A stretch of 64,000 nt of DNA from Gentiana macrophylla. Taxonomy: Eukaryota > Streptophyta > Magnoliopsida > Gentianales > Gentianaceae. The stretch covers positions 62,646,583 through 62,710,582 of the forward strand of contig CM047808.1 of NCBI GenBank assembly GCA_026214975.1. Reading direction: 5' to 3'. This document shows, one piece after another, positions 54,725 to 64,000 of this stretch. Position 1 is the stretch's first letter. Each line of letters starts with the position of its first letter. A model generated the notes under the pieces. That model did no database searches and was not told the origin of the DNA. It saw nothing but the letters and a program-made list of their open reading frames with translations. Made by a program: the position numbers and the translations under genes.

Positions 54725-56425
54725 TCAGAGCGGCCGACGGACATACTTATCCACTATGTCCACTCCTGCTCGGAAGTCTTTTGCACGTTCGGTGTAGGCC
54801 ACATCCATCCCTGCTATAGTAAGCCTCTCTTGAAGGGCATCCAGAGCAAGTGCAGAAACCGGCCTCGCCTCATCCACCCCTAAGGGAACCAGCAACACCT
54901 TGAGAGCCTCGGCGAAATCACCCGAAGCCTTGTACTCCTGCACGGCCTCGGCACACTGAGGTGCAACATTGGCCTCTACATCGCCACTCTTGCCGTGAGG
55001 TCCCCGACCTCCTGCTCCCTCCTTTCTCTCTCAATCGACTCTTTCTCCCGAGCCTGAGCCGGGCCTGCGCAGGTCTTTATCTCTGCGTCCTTAGGGCGAA
55101 TAGTGGCCCTAAGCTCATCCATGGCCTTTCTTAGCTCGGCAATCTTGTCCGATTGGGCATCCAAGTCGGTTGAGGCTTTGCCCAACCTCTTAAAAACTTC
55201 CTGGCCGATCGTGCCACCCTGAACAAACCCAGAACGTCAGAACTATCGAAACTTAAACCACTAAAAAGATAGAATAAACACTTACCAGCTCCACTGTTTT
55301 GCAGCCAAGGATCGCCAGCTCTCGCCGGACATACCGCTAACCTCTCCTCGCTAAGGACCCCTCCTGACCGTCCTCAGGGGCCTTCGACTTGCTCTTCTTC
55401 GAGGACCGACCCTCTTGAGCGGTCGGCCTTTGGCGAGCCGGTTTCTTGGGGACCAACCTCCTTTCCGTAACCTCCCCAGGGGTGTCCGTCCTGGTCGCCT
55501 CAAGGGGAGGGACCGAGCCTGAGGCATCCGCACCCCCAGTGGCCAAATCCCCCATAGGTATTTCTCGCACCCCTGGGGTCGGCATAGTCTGGCCACCTGC
55601 CGCTTCTTTCTCCGCCCCGGCCATCAGATCAGCAAAATCAGCCACTGCAGATGTACCAATGGAAAGGTTAGTCAAATAGGAAACATAAGCATATTAGCAA
55701 ATAAACAACACAACATAAGTAAACCCTACAGATCTTCCACTCAGGCTTGGAAAACTGCACATACGGCTCAGGGCCCGCATCCCCTAACCGAGCCGCCCCG
55801 ATCAGATTGTCGTACAGATTTTGCCATTCGATAGAATACCCCGACCGGTGAATCTTCTCTACCCAGGACTCTGGCATTTCTGGGCGTTCATCCCCCTCTA
55901 AATCCGCCGTATTCCACACGCTCAGTTCCTCGTGTCCATCATTCCTCACAAAGAAAAACTTCTCCTTCCATCTTTTAAAAGAATCCCGACTTGGAGGAAG
56001 GATAGGGTTACTAAAGGACTTCCCCTGCCTTCTAGCAAAATAATACTGGTAGGGATGGTCTCTTAGCCTACCCGGTGATAAAAATACCTAAATTTATTTA
56101 CTGTAAAACTAATATTTAACAACCTACACCAAATTGTAAACCCAATGATTGCCTTAATACCATTGGTGGCTATCTGAGAAATCCCAAGCCCGTAGTGCCG
56201 GAGAACCGCCAGAAGGGCATGATAGAAGGGCAGTCTCAGCCCCACGTCAAAATATTCCCGGTGAACGGAGCAAAAACCCTCCGGCAGTTCCAAAGCCGAT
56301 TGGTGATCCCCTGACGGCAGTTGAGGAGAAAACCTAGCCTCGTCAATCCCAAATCTCTCACAAATTTCCTCCACATCCTTTTGCCTCAGAATTGACCTCA
56401 CATCTCTGCTATCAGCTATAGCCAT
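54725..56425 (-). pseudogene. Antisense ORF of the Retand-like element (gypsy-type transposon domain)
   Basis: This gene runs antisense to gag. It starts MAIADSRDVRSILRQKDVEE at 56425, continues EGFCSVHREYFDVGLRLPFY and breaks frame near 56080. It goes on as ILPPSRDSFKRWKEKFFFV and KPEWKI. The region resembles the putative gypsy-type transposon domain (Transposase_28) common in plant repeats. A GT-AG intron fits 55731-55648, joining KPEWK to ADFADLMAGAEKE in frame, and another fits 55287-55220. The C-terminal part is basic (Pro/Lys/Arg), then helical (AELRKAMDELRATIRPKDAE), then the ALKVLLVPLGVDEARP segment. One or more frame breaks suggest it is dead in this copy. The role is unknown. Confidence 0.65.
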
Positions 56426-56810
56426 GGTGAAGAATCGACTCTAGGATTTTTCGAAAGAACAAGATTTTGCTTAAAGAAACCGAAGTACAAAATTAGAAAA
56501 AAGAGGGAAGAATGCTTACTTGCAGTATTAAGGTTGGAGAGTAGAATATGACGAATGGCAATCGGCAGCTAATTCCCTGGTTTAATACGAAACGATTGAT
56601 ATGACGGGTTTATAACCCCCCTTACCTTGAAAAACGGCCTCGTTTAGTGTTAGTGGGTAGCGACGCCTCGTTTCCTGGGATAATTACAACCGTGTCATAA
56701 CTAGCTTTGCCACCTGGCAATTCCTAAGTTAATCTAAAAATCTATAGGCTAAAAACTTATGTGCCGAGCCACCATTGTAGATCCGAGCCGACCAACTAGG
56801 GGTCGGCTGG

Positions 56811-56824
56811 ATCTTGAGGGCTTA
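56811..56824 (+). promoter_or_regulatory. Polypurine tract of the Retand-like element
   Basis: GATCTTGAGGGCTT lies directly before the 3' LTR start. It is a weak purine tract but in the right place. Confidence 0.5.
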
Positions 56825-57592
56825 TGATGCTGCCAAAAAATGGGCACACCCACGTGGCACCTCTTTGGTGGCTCAACACTTGACTCAGAGAGATAAACTA
56901 CTTTTGACTCCCTAGATCCATGCCCAGGGGGCTCATCCACCAACTTTGTCACCGTTGGTTCCCGTACGACCGACCCCCACGGGGTCGGACCGTCTTAGTT
57001 TCTGGCAGGTCGAGTCATGCATCAGACTCTGGCCGACCGGCTATGATCTCCGCCGATCGCATAGGTCGGGCTAAGCCTTTGGACTTGTAAAATTTCTAAT
57101 TGGCAGGAGACCGGCCCTTGCTCCCGATCCCTAGGAGCCTACCCTGCCTTTCTGATTTATCTCGAGTAATAATCTTATTTATCACCTGCATAACAATCAG
57201 ATAACTATCATAGAATCTTGAATAATTAAGACTCGAACCTTTATCACTTAATGCTAATATTTGAATTATATAATTATCTCCTATAATCATGGAGATCACT
57301 CAATCATAATCTTCTTCCTTAGGGAACACGTCAATCAGTGTCAATCATCAACACACCACTTTAAACCCTAGGGCCTAAGCCCCTCTATATAAAACTGTCC
57401 CTAAGAAACTACGGAGACTTGATTCCAATTGAACCATTGGATACGTAGGCAGCTTGATCATCATCAAGTGCAGTCTAAACATCCCAAATCTCCCCCCTCT
57501 CTTCCATCATTTTCTGTGTTCTTGGAGCATCCTTAGGTCATAATCAAAGAAGCGGATTTGTTTGATTACCCTGACGATTTTTTGAATCGTCA
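56825..57592 (+). repeat. 3' LTR of the Retand-like element
   Basis: It is nearly identical to the 5' LTR, with scattered single changes and a few 1-3 base indels. It is followed directly by the target duplication TGTAA. Confidence 0.92.
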
Positions 57593-57600
57593 TGTAACAT

Positions 57601-59225
57601 TGTAATGCCCCGTTCCCGGATACCGAGTCCTTACCCGGAAATAGAACGTTCGGCATGTATAATATAAAAATAAATTATATATTATACGTAAGCCTCTATT
57701 ACGTCGTATCGAGTTTCGCAATTACGGAAGTTAAAAGACTCGGGTGTATTTTTTTTGGTACAAGATAAGAATAGAAACACAACCTTACTAAAGATAGGAA
57801 AGATATCTTACAACAACGAACTTTAAATCTTACAACCATACGATGTTTAAAGAAAGTGAAGATATACAAAAAATATCTTACAAGAAAATGTCATGAAATA
57901 CTACATGTATTGAAATGGAATTACAACATCAAACTTGAAGGGGAACAACATAGTTTATTAGAAATGAAATATGATAAAAGTATGGCATCACAAGTCATCA
58001 AACATCATCCTCGAAGTCCTCATCGAACTCCTGTTCCACATGTTCGTCTGCTCAACCCCAAACACAACAAACATGCATGAGGTAAGTACAAAGGTACTTA
58101 GCAAGAAACAGAAGCTATTGCACTAACTAGATTTCACAAAGAAGGACTTACATTGTTATTTATCTTTATTTGACCGACTCAATTCTAGGGTTCAGTTCAT
58201 GCTCATCAACTTGTTGTGACTAAACGTTTCTAGCTTAACTCAAGTTTGTTACACCGGCATTCAAGAGTACTACGCATGGTGCTACCCATCACGAGGTATC
58301 GTTTGCAAGCTATCAGTGGATCACACCGATAGCCGTGGGTTAAGACCCGATAGTATACACGTTCGGCGAAGTCACTCTACCATTTAGCCGTTTATAGGCT
58401 AGTAGAGTTATTCACTTTATCTTACCGCCCACACATCGCGATATAGACAAGTGCCTTACCAAGAATGTTACGATGTTTAGTCTTTTACTATACACTTATG
58501 TAAATTATTAATCATTAACTAGCCACCTAAGTGTTTTCAAGGTAAAAGCTCACTTAACGACTCTACTCCCTCTCTTAGACTATAGACACAACACCTTAAA
58601 CACGTACACAGACATTGATGAATACTAATTCATCAAAGCACAAGCCATTCATACCCTTCCGACGGTCCCGAACTTCAACTCTATGGAAGAGTACATTCGG
58701 TGCCGGAACTAAACACATCAGAAGCTTAATCAAGGCTTGTTCAAGTTCATTTAGTGTTATTAGATCAAAGGGTATCACTTAGAACTCATCTCGTAGCTTA
58801 AAACACTCAAAATAACATTTAGACAGTGTTGTGGGGCGCCAACACCTTTGGCATGCGCCAAAACTGCTTCAGAGACTTCACTAAACTCTTGGTTCAGGTT
58901 TGGGAGGCGCCAAAGCCTTTGGAGGGTGCCAAAATTTCATCAGAGAGTGCACAGAACTCTTTGAAATAGGTCAGGGGGCGCCAAAATGTTTGGGGCGCGC
59001 CAAACCTGGACAGTCTGCACTAAACACCATTTTCTGCACACTATCAATTTCTACTCAAAACCAATCAAGTTTAACATCCTTCTAAACATCATAACAGCAG
59101 AACTGACTACTCCGTTAATCTACCCAAGGCCTTGTAAACTCTTCCAAAACTGACTCAAGACAAAGAGGTTCTACCCGTTAATCTACCCAAGGCCTTGTAA
59201 ACTCTTCCAAAACTACTCCGTTAAT
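57601..59225 (-). other. Probable chromovirus LTR remnant and truncated 3' part
   Basis: No convincing gene is present; the ORF at 57856-58080 has no recognised features. On the minus strand the left end reads GGGGCATTACA, a plausible LTR end of the chromovirus at 59226-62240, but the other LTR boundary is unclear. Three degenerate GGCGCCAA...TTGG...GCGCCA units lie at about 58832-59005. At 59118-59290 a piece of the integrase (CCAAGGCCTTGTAAACTC motif) is repeated three times. Confidence 0.45.
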
Positions 59226-59939
59226 CTACTCCGTACTCAAGTCCAAGGTTCTACCCAAGGCCTTTTGTAAACTCTTCCAAAACTGACTAATAAACCGGTT
59301 GTCATGATCCGATGCAATTGAGATAGGCACTCCATGTAGCTTCACAATATTGTCCAAATAAAGTGTAGTCATCTTCTTCAATGATATATCAACTTTGGTT
59401 GGTAAGAAATGAGCCGACTTTGTTAGTCTATCCACAATGACCCATATCATATCATGCCCACTCTTAGTACTTGGCAAACCGGTGATAAAATCCATTGTAA
59501 TCTTATCCCATTTCCACTTGGGGATATCCAAAATTTTAAGCATACCTCATGGTTTCCTATGTTCGGCCTTGACTTTCTGACACGTATCACATTCAGCCAC
59601 AAACTTAGCTATTTCTAGCTTCATTGAAGGCCACCAAAAACGTTCCTTCAAATCTCTATACATCTTCGTAGCTCCTGGGTGGACTGCAAAAGCTATCCTA
59701 TGTGCCTCATCCATGACTCTTCGTCTTAATTCTCCAACATTAGACACACATAACCGATCCTGGTACCAACGATTTCCGCTCTTATCTAAAACATAAACCA
59801 CTGTAGGCTTTTCTCTTGTGACTCGCTTCAAATCTACCAAAGCTGGGTCTTCATCTTGCATACCCCAAATATCATCCATCAACTCTGACCTAGCCAACAA
59901 CGGTGCCACAAACTTCCGATTCCAAAACTGTTCAAAACT
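59226..59939 (-). pseudogene. Chromovirus-like gypsy integrase
   Basis: The zinc-binding domain is in 59909-59547, with RRVMDEAHRIAFAVHPGATK, RFWWPSMKLEIAKFV and the Cys pair CDTCQKVKAEH. The catalytic core follows in 59543-59226 after one stop: WDKITMDFITGLPSTKSGHD, VDRLTKSAHFLPT and FISQFWKSLQKALG. The core is cut before the final Glu of the D,D35E triad and is followed by repeated pieces of its own sequence. The integrase C-terminus and any chromodomain are absent. Confidence 0.85.
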
Positions 59940-60510
59940 CTAGATTTTTAGCCCATCTAACTGTTTTGCCATATCTTCAACCCCTGAGACCGCATACACT
60001 GGCTTCCTACTCAATGCATATGCAACCACATTCGCTTTACCTGGATGGTACTGAATATCCAAGTCATAATCCTTCACGAACTCTAACCATCTTTGCTGCC
60101 TCATATTCAAATTCTCTTGAGTGAAAAATTATTTTAAACTCTTGTGGTCTGTTGAGATTCTTGCCTTGACTCCGTACAAGTAGTGCCTCCAAGTCTTTAA
60201 GGCAAACACTACTTCTGCCAAATCTAAGTCATGTGTTGGTTAGTTCTTATCATGTATCTTTAACTTTCTAGATGCATAGGCTATTTCCTTGCCCCCTTGC
60301 ATCAACACACAACCTAAACCTTGTCCCGAAACATCGGTGTACACATCATAATTATCAAAGATCTCCGAACTGCCAAAACTGGTGTTGTAGTCAATCTATC
60401 CTTCAAAGTCTGAAAAGCTGTCTCACACTCACTAGTCCATTCAAGCTTCACATTCTTTTTGGTAAGTTTGGTGAGTGGTGTGGCTATTTTGGAAAAGTCT
60501 TGCATGAACA
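59940..60510 (-). pseudogene. Chromovirus-like RNase H and RT end
   Basis: Pieces in several frames show MFMQDFSKIATPLTKLTKK (end of the RT thumb, 60511), YDVYTDVSGQGLGCVLMQGG (RNase H start) and DYDLDIQYHPGKANVVAYAL. Several stops and frameshifts occur. The order is correct for Ty3/gypsy pol. Confidence 0.8.
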
Positions 60511-61190
60511 TCCTGTAGTATCCAGCTAACCCCAGAAAACTTCTTACTTCAAAGGCGTGCTAGTCTTGGCCAATTCTCAACCGCTTCTATATTTGCAGGG
60601 TCTACTTGTATACCATCCCCAGATATCACATGTCCAAGAAAACTGACTTGCTTCAACCAAAACTCACATTTCGAAAACTTAGCAAACAACTGTTTTTCTT
60701 CAAAGTCTTAAACACTGTTCTTAAGTGTTCTTCATGCTCTTTCTCATCCTTTGAGATCATCTATGAAAACTATCACAAACTTATCCAAGTAAGGCATGAA
60801 AACACGTTGCATCAAATCCATGAATGCTGAAGGAGCATTAGTGAGTCCAAAAGGCATAACCAAGAACTCATAATATCCATACCTTGTACTAAATTCCATC
60901 TTAGGTATGTCTACCACTTTAATCTTCAACTAATGATAACCGGACCTAAGATCAATCTTAGAAAACACTATCTTTCCTTGCAACTGGTTAAACAAGTCAT
61001 CAATCCTTGGTAGTGGATACTTGTTCTTGATGGTGAGGTTGTTCAAGGCTCTATAATCTATACACATCCTCATGCTGCCATCCTTCTTCTGTACGGACAA
61101 CACAGGGGCTCCCCACGGTGAAGTACTTGGCTAAATTATGTTCCTTTCTAAAATATCCTTTAACTGACCTTTCAATTCCATTAATCCAGC
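60511..61190 (-). pseudogene. Chromovirus-like reverse transcriptase
   Basis: RT motifs appear in order from LKDILERNII at the end of the protease frame: [57 protein letters not shown], then 60929-60744 with [18 protein letters not shown] and the catalytic box [10 protein letters not shown] (YxDD-type, here FIDD). There are stops at about 61128 and 60930 and frame breaks after 60744. It is a non-functional RT of the Ty3/gypsy type. Confidence 0.85.
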
Positions 61191-61784
61191 CGGTGTCATC
61201 CTATAATGTGCATACGCTACTGGTGCTGCCCCCGGTATTAACTTGATCTCAAACTCAATTTCCCTATCCGGCATATTGCCTGGTAACTCATCCGGAAATA
61301 CCTTGGGGTATTCTCTTGCTATTGGGGTTTCTTCCAACTTAGGCTTAACTTGCTCTACATCCATTGCATACAACAAGTAGCCCTCACAACCTTTTTTAGA
61401 TGCTCTTATCACCTTAACCACTGAGATTATCGGATAACGCTTCTTACTTGGCTTGTACACGTTACCTTGAAAGGTCTTAGAAGACTTTCCGGGTAACTTA
61501 AAGGTTACTCTCTTTTCTCTACAGTCCAAGTGTACATAGTTATTGGACAACCAATCTATTCCCAAGATCACGTCAAAGTCCGTAAAGTCCAACACTGTAA
61601 GGTCACTCTTACAACGGTAAGATCCTACACGAATGTCTACTTGAGGTATCATCTTCATCACTTTAGTAACTCTTCCTAATGGTGCAGTTATTTCCAAGGT
61701 ATTCCTTAAAGCTTCCATATGTAAGTTTAGTTTCTTAGCAACCTTAGAAGACACAAAAGAGCTAGACGCCCCGGTATCAAACAA
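61131..61784 (-). pseudogene. Chromovirus-like aspartic protease and RT linker
   Basis: A 217-codon open frame holds the retropepsin active site FDTGASSSFVSSKVAKKLNL, the second-lobe VILGIDWLSNNYVHLDC, and the linker YPKVFPDELPGNMPDREIEF leading into RT. The protease motif is intact. It is separated from gag upstream by about 100 bases with a stop. Confidence 0.85.
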
Positions 61785-61883
61785 AGCCTTAACTGCTAGA
61801 TTGTCTATTATTATCGTACCTAAAATGTAAATTCGTTTATTTAAATACCACTATAACATGATTTAACGTGCTATAATAGTACT

Positions 61884-62240
61884 TTAATAACATAGAATGC
61901 ACAAATTAGAAGTACCTGAGATAACATTGTCATCTGGCTCCGCAATCTCTGACTCCATAGCAAAAACTCGAACCGGTCGGCTTGAACTTCCTTTTCCACT
62001 TGCCTGAATCTGATTTTCTTTGCCTCCCTTGGTTGGACAATTCCTTGCAAAGTGTCCAGGATCTCCACAGTAGTAACAGCTGCCTGTGCTTGCCTTGCAC
62101 TCACCCGAATGATGCCTCTTGCATTTCCGACAAATGGGTGCACTTGCTGAAGGTGCTACTGAAAAGGATGTTGACATCTTCTTCACACTCTGTTGGGGTG
62201 CTGCCCGACTACTCCCTGGACTGATCCCAAATGTTCTCTT
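61884..62240 (-). pseudogene. Chromovirus-like gag, C-terminal part with zinc knuckle
   Basis: The frame 62186-61884 has CRKCKRHHSGEC followed by the CCHC knuckle CYYCGDPGHFARNC, then a Gln/Gly/Ser-rich linker. Its N-terminal extension (FGISPGSSRAAPQQSVKKM) runs back to 62240, where the sequence is replaced by a TGTTGG-start element. Gag N-terminus and the 5' LTR are thus outside or lost. Confidence 0.85.
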
Positions 62241-64000
62241 TGTTGGAAGTAGCGCCCGAAAGATAATTTATGTAATTGTTTTTATAATTAATAAATGATA
62301 GATTTATTCTCATCTTATTATTTGCTTTGTGCTTAAAACTAATACACTACTGCAAACCCCAAGTCGTATCAGATGTATCCATATAACTTAGTGTGTGTCA
62401 CACATGAGGATTAAGTTTATGGTGATACACTTGAAATGTTAGTCCGTGGTGAAGTTAATCAAAGTATGGGGTCTATTGATTAAACCACCATTAATGCGCC
62501 CAGAACACTTTATGGTGTGACCGTCTTATCCAAACCATCGACATTGGCTGTCTAAGTGGGGAATTTATATATGATGTAGTCATATAGGACTGGACCGATT
62601 TAATCTGGATTTCTCATATAATTCTGTGATTGAGAAATCTTTAAATCACAAGTTGATCATATATGGATTAACCTTAATCCTGAAGTGATTGCATACTCCT
62701 ACTTGTTTCAAGATAGGGTTTGATGTGTTCATTAAGGATTGCTAAGAGGCGCGGTCCGAATCACATTCACGTTGACACTATTCTGGAATGAGTGAGAAGT
62801 GTGTGTCTCACAGATATGGAATCCATTCCTTCATGCCAGAAGTAGAAAGACAATCCCCTTATTTGTTGATCCTAGAAACTGATCGATCGGCCGAGTTCGT
62901 ATTGGTTATGAACTAATTGATCACTAATGGGTTAATGGTAAATAAGGATAAGATGTAATGAAGAAGGTTTACGGAAATAATCCCGTTTCATTACGGATAG
63001 TCTATGGAGGGTTAGTCTGTATGTAATGATTATATCAATGGACACTTATTGACTCAACTTTCTGAGAATAAGTTATATCTATAATCGATAGAGTTCAGTT
63101 TCGGATTTATAGTGGCGTAATTCCGAAATTAATAAGTTGAGTTGAAATATTCTGTTCGATGAATATTTTATTCAATTTATTGTAGCTACTGGTTATAAGT
63201 CCATGATCCCCGGGTTGGCTCCTAACACGCGAGTGAATTCTCGTATTGTGGAACCTCGAGATAAAATTAAATAGTTGGTCTATTTAATGAATATGCTGAT
63301 ATTATTTTTCCGGATAATATATAATATAGAAAATACATTTTCTATTATCCCAAATGGCATTGAAAATGGCCCCACTTTTATTTGGTTTTGGGAAAAGAAA
63401 TTTTCTCATAATTAATTATAATGTGGATAATGTAATTATTTATGTGTTAAATAATTAGAAATAAAAAATTAGTTTTCTTATTGGATAGATAGGAAATTTG
63501 TTTTCCTATTCGATAAAGGTTTTATTTTCCTAAAAGGAAAAGATAAATTTGTGTGTAAAAGATAAAGTCTTAAATTATTAGTTATTTTCTATAAAAAGAG
63601 AGTTTCTCCCAACACAAAAGGCATCACAATAAAACCAACGCCAATTTTGTTAAAAATGGGACGCACCCTTTTTTGAATAATATAGAGAAATTTTGTTTTC
63701 TCGTCCTAGCCATTGGGAAGAAGAAACTAGGTTTTTCTTGAAGGCATATTCAGGGAGGTTCGAATGCGGGATCGACGTCCACCAGTCGTCGCTTGGAGAG
63801 ACAACTCGGATGATCATGGCTTCTCTCCGGTTGGGTAAATCTACTAACCTTCTTGTAGATTAATTTATTATGTAAATCATATCGTGGTATAATCGAAAAC
63901 GAATTTCGATTCGTAGCTTCCGATGTGCATGATCGAGTGTCTCGATCGTTGCTGTGAATCAGATCTGACGATCCAATTATGGATCGGATCCGGATTCGGG
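62241..64000 (+). repeat. Start of an unidentified LTR-like element running off the window
   Basis: It starts TGTTGGAAGTAGCGCCCG precisely where gag stops, as expected for an LTR insertion. No ORF of note is present in 1760 bases. A TATA-like TCTATAAAAAGAGAG lies at about 63588, and the sequence after it is richer in CG and less AT rich. This fits a long LTR, but no end, primer site or target duplication is inside the window. Confidence 0.45.

Larger units (their letters stand above)
49944..57592 (+). mobile_element. Tat/Retand-like gypsy element, non-autonomous, 7.6 kb
   Basis: This complete LTR element is flanked by a perfect target duplication TGTAA (49939-49943 and 57593-57597). It has LTRs of 765 and 768 bp, a TGGCGC-type primer site, gag, protease, then no RT, RNase H or integrase. 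Instead a tandem-repeat array and an antisense ORF fill the 3' half. Antisense ORFs and 3' tandem repeats are known in the Tat lineage (Retand, Ogre). LTRs are very similar, which suggests a recent insertion. Confidence 0.9.

Overview
This window is a stretch of nuclear DNA from a flowering plant, most likely a eudicot. The evidence is a DIVARICATA-type MYB gene, a flavodoxin-like quinone reductase gene with GT-AG introns, Ty1/copia and Ty3/gypsy elements of plant lineages, and an endogenous plant pararetrovirus. Only two host genes look intact. Most of the rest is repeats nested inside repeats. One run of 100 N at 35070-35169 marks a scaffold join.

Region 1 (1-29703) is an endogenous caulimovirid cluster. 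Five viral segments lie in alternating orientation: V1 minus 2466-4302, V2 plus 4303-8000, V3 minus 8001-15465, V4 plus 15466-19473 continuing at 27309-29227, and V5 minus 29228-29703. Together they show the layout of a caulimovirus-like genome of roughly 7.9 kb: tRNA-Met primer site, movement protein, three small ORFs, a virion-associated-like protein, coat protein, protease-RT-RNase H, ORF VI transactivator, then promoter and leader. Every large ORF I examined is broken. Three later insertions sit in the cluster: a copia element whose 1.7 kb LTR cuts V1 at 2465, a 303 bp TRIM/SMART-like element in V3, and a 7.8 kb Athila-like element placed inside the primer site of V4. V2 and V3 form an inverted repeat with arms of about 2.8 kb and convergent viral promoters.

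Region 2 (29704-37632) holds a non-autonomous hAT element with clear ends and target duplication, the MYB gene (minus strand), the 3' end of a copia pol gene, the gap, and an LTR copy of the same family as the one in region 1.

Region 3 (37633-49943) holds a non-autonomous SIRE-like copia element inserted in the 5' LTR of a second, decayed copia element. The three-exon FQR1-like quinone reductase gene follows on the minus strand with its own TATA box.

Region 4 (49944-57592) is a complete but non-autonomous Tat/Retand-like gypsy element with a perfect 5 bp target duplication. It carries gag and protease, no RT or integrase, an array of about 12 short tandem repeats with a palindromic core, and an antisense ORF with apparent introns. 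Region 5 (57601-62240) is a decayed minus-strand chromovirus. It is cut at 62241 by the start of another LTR-like sequence that runs to the window end.
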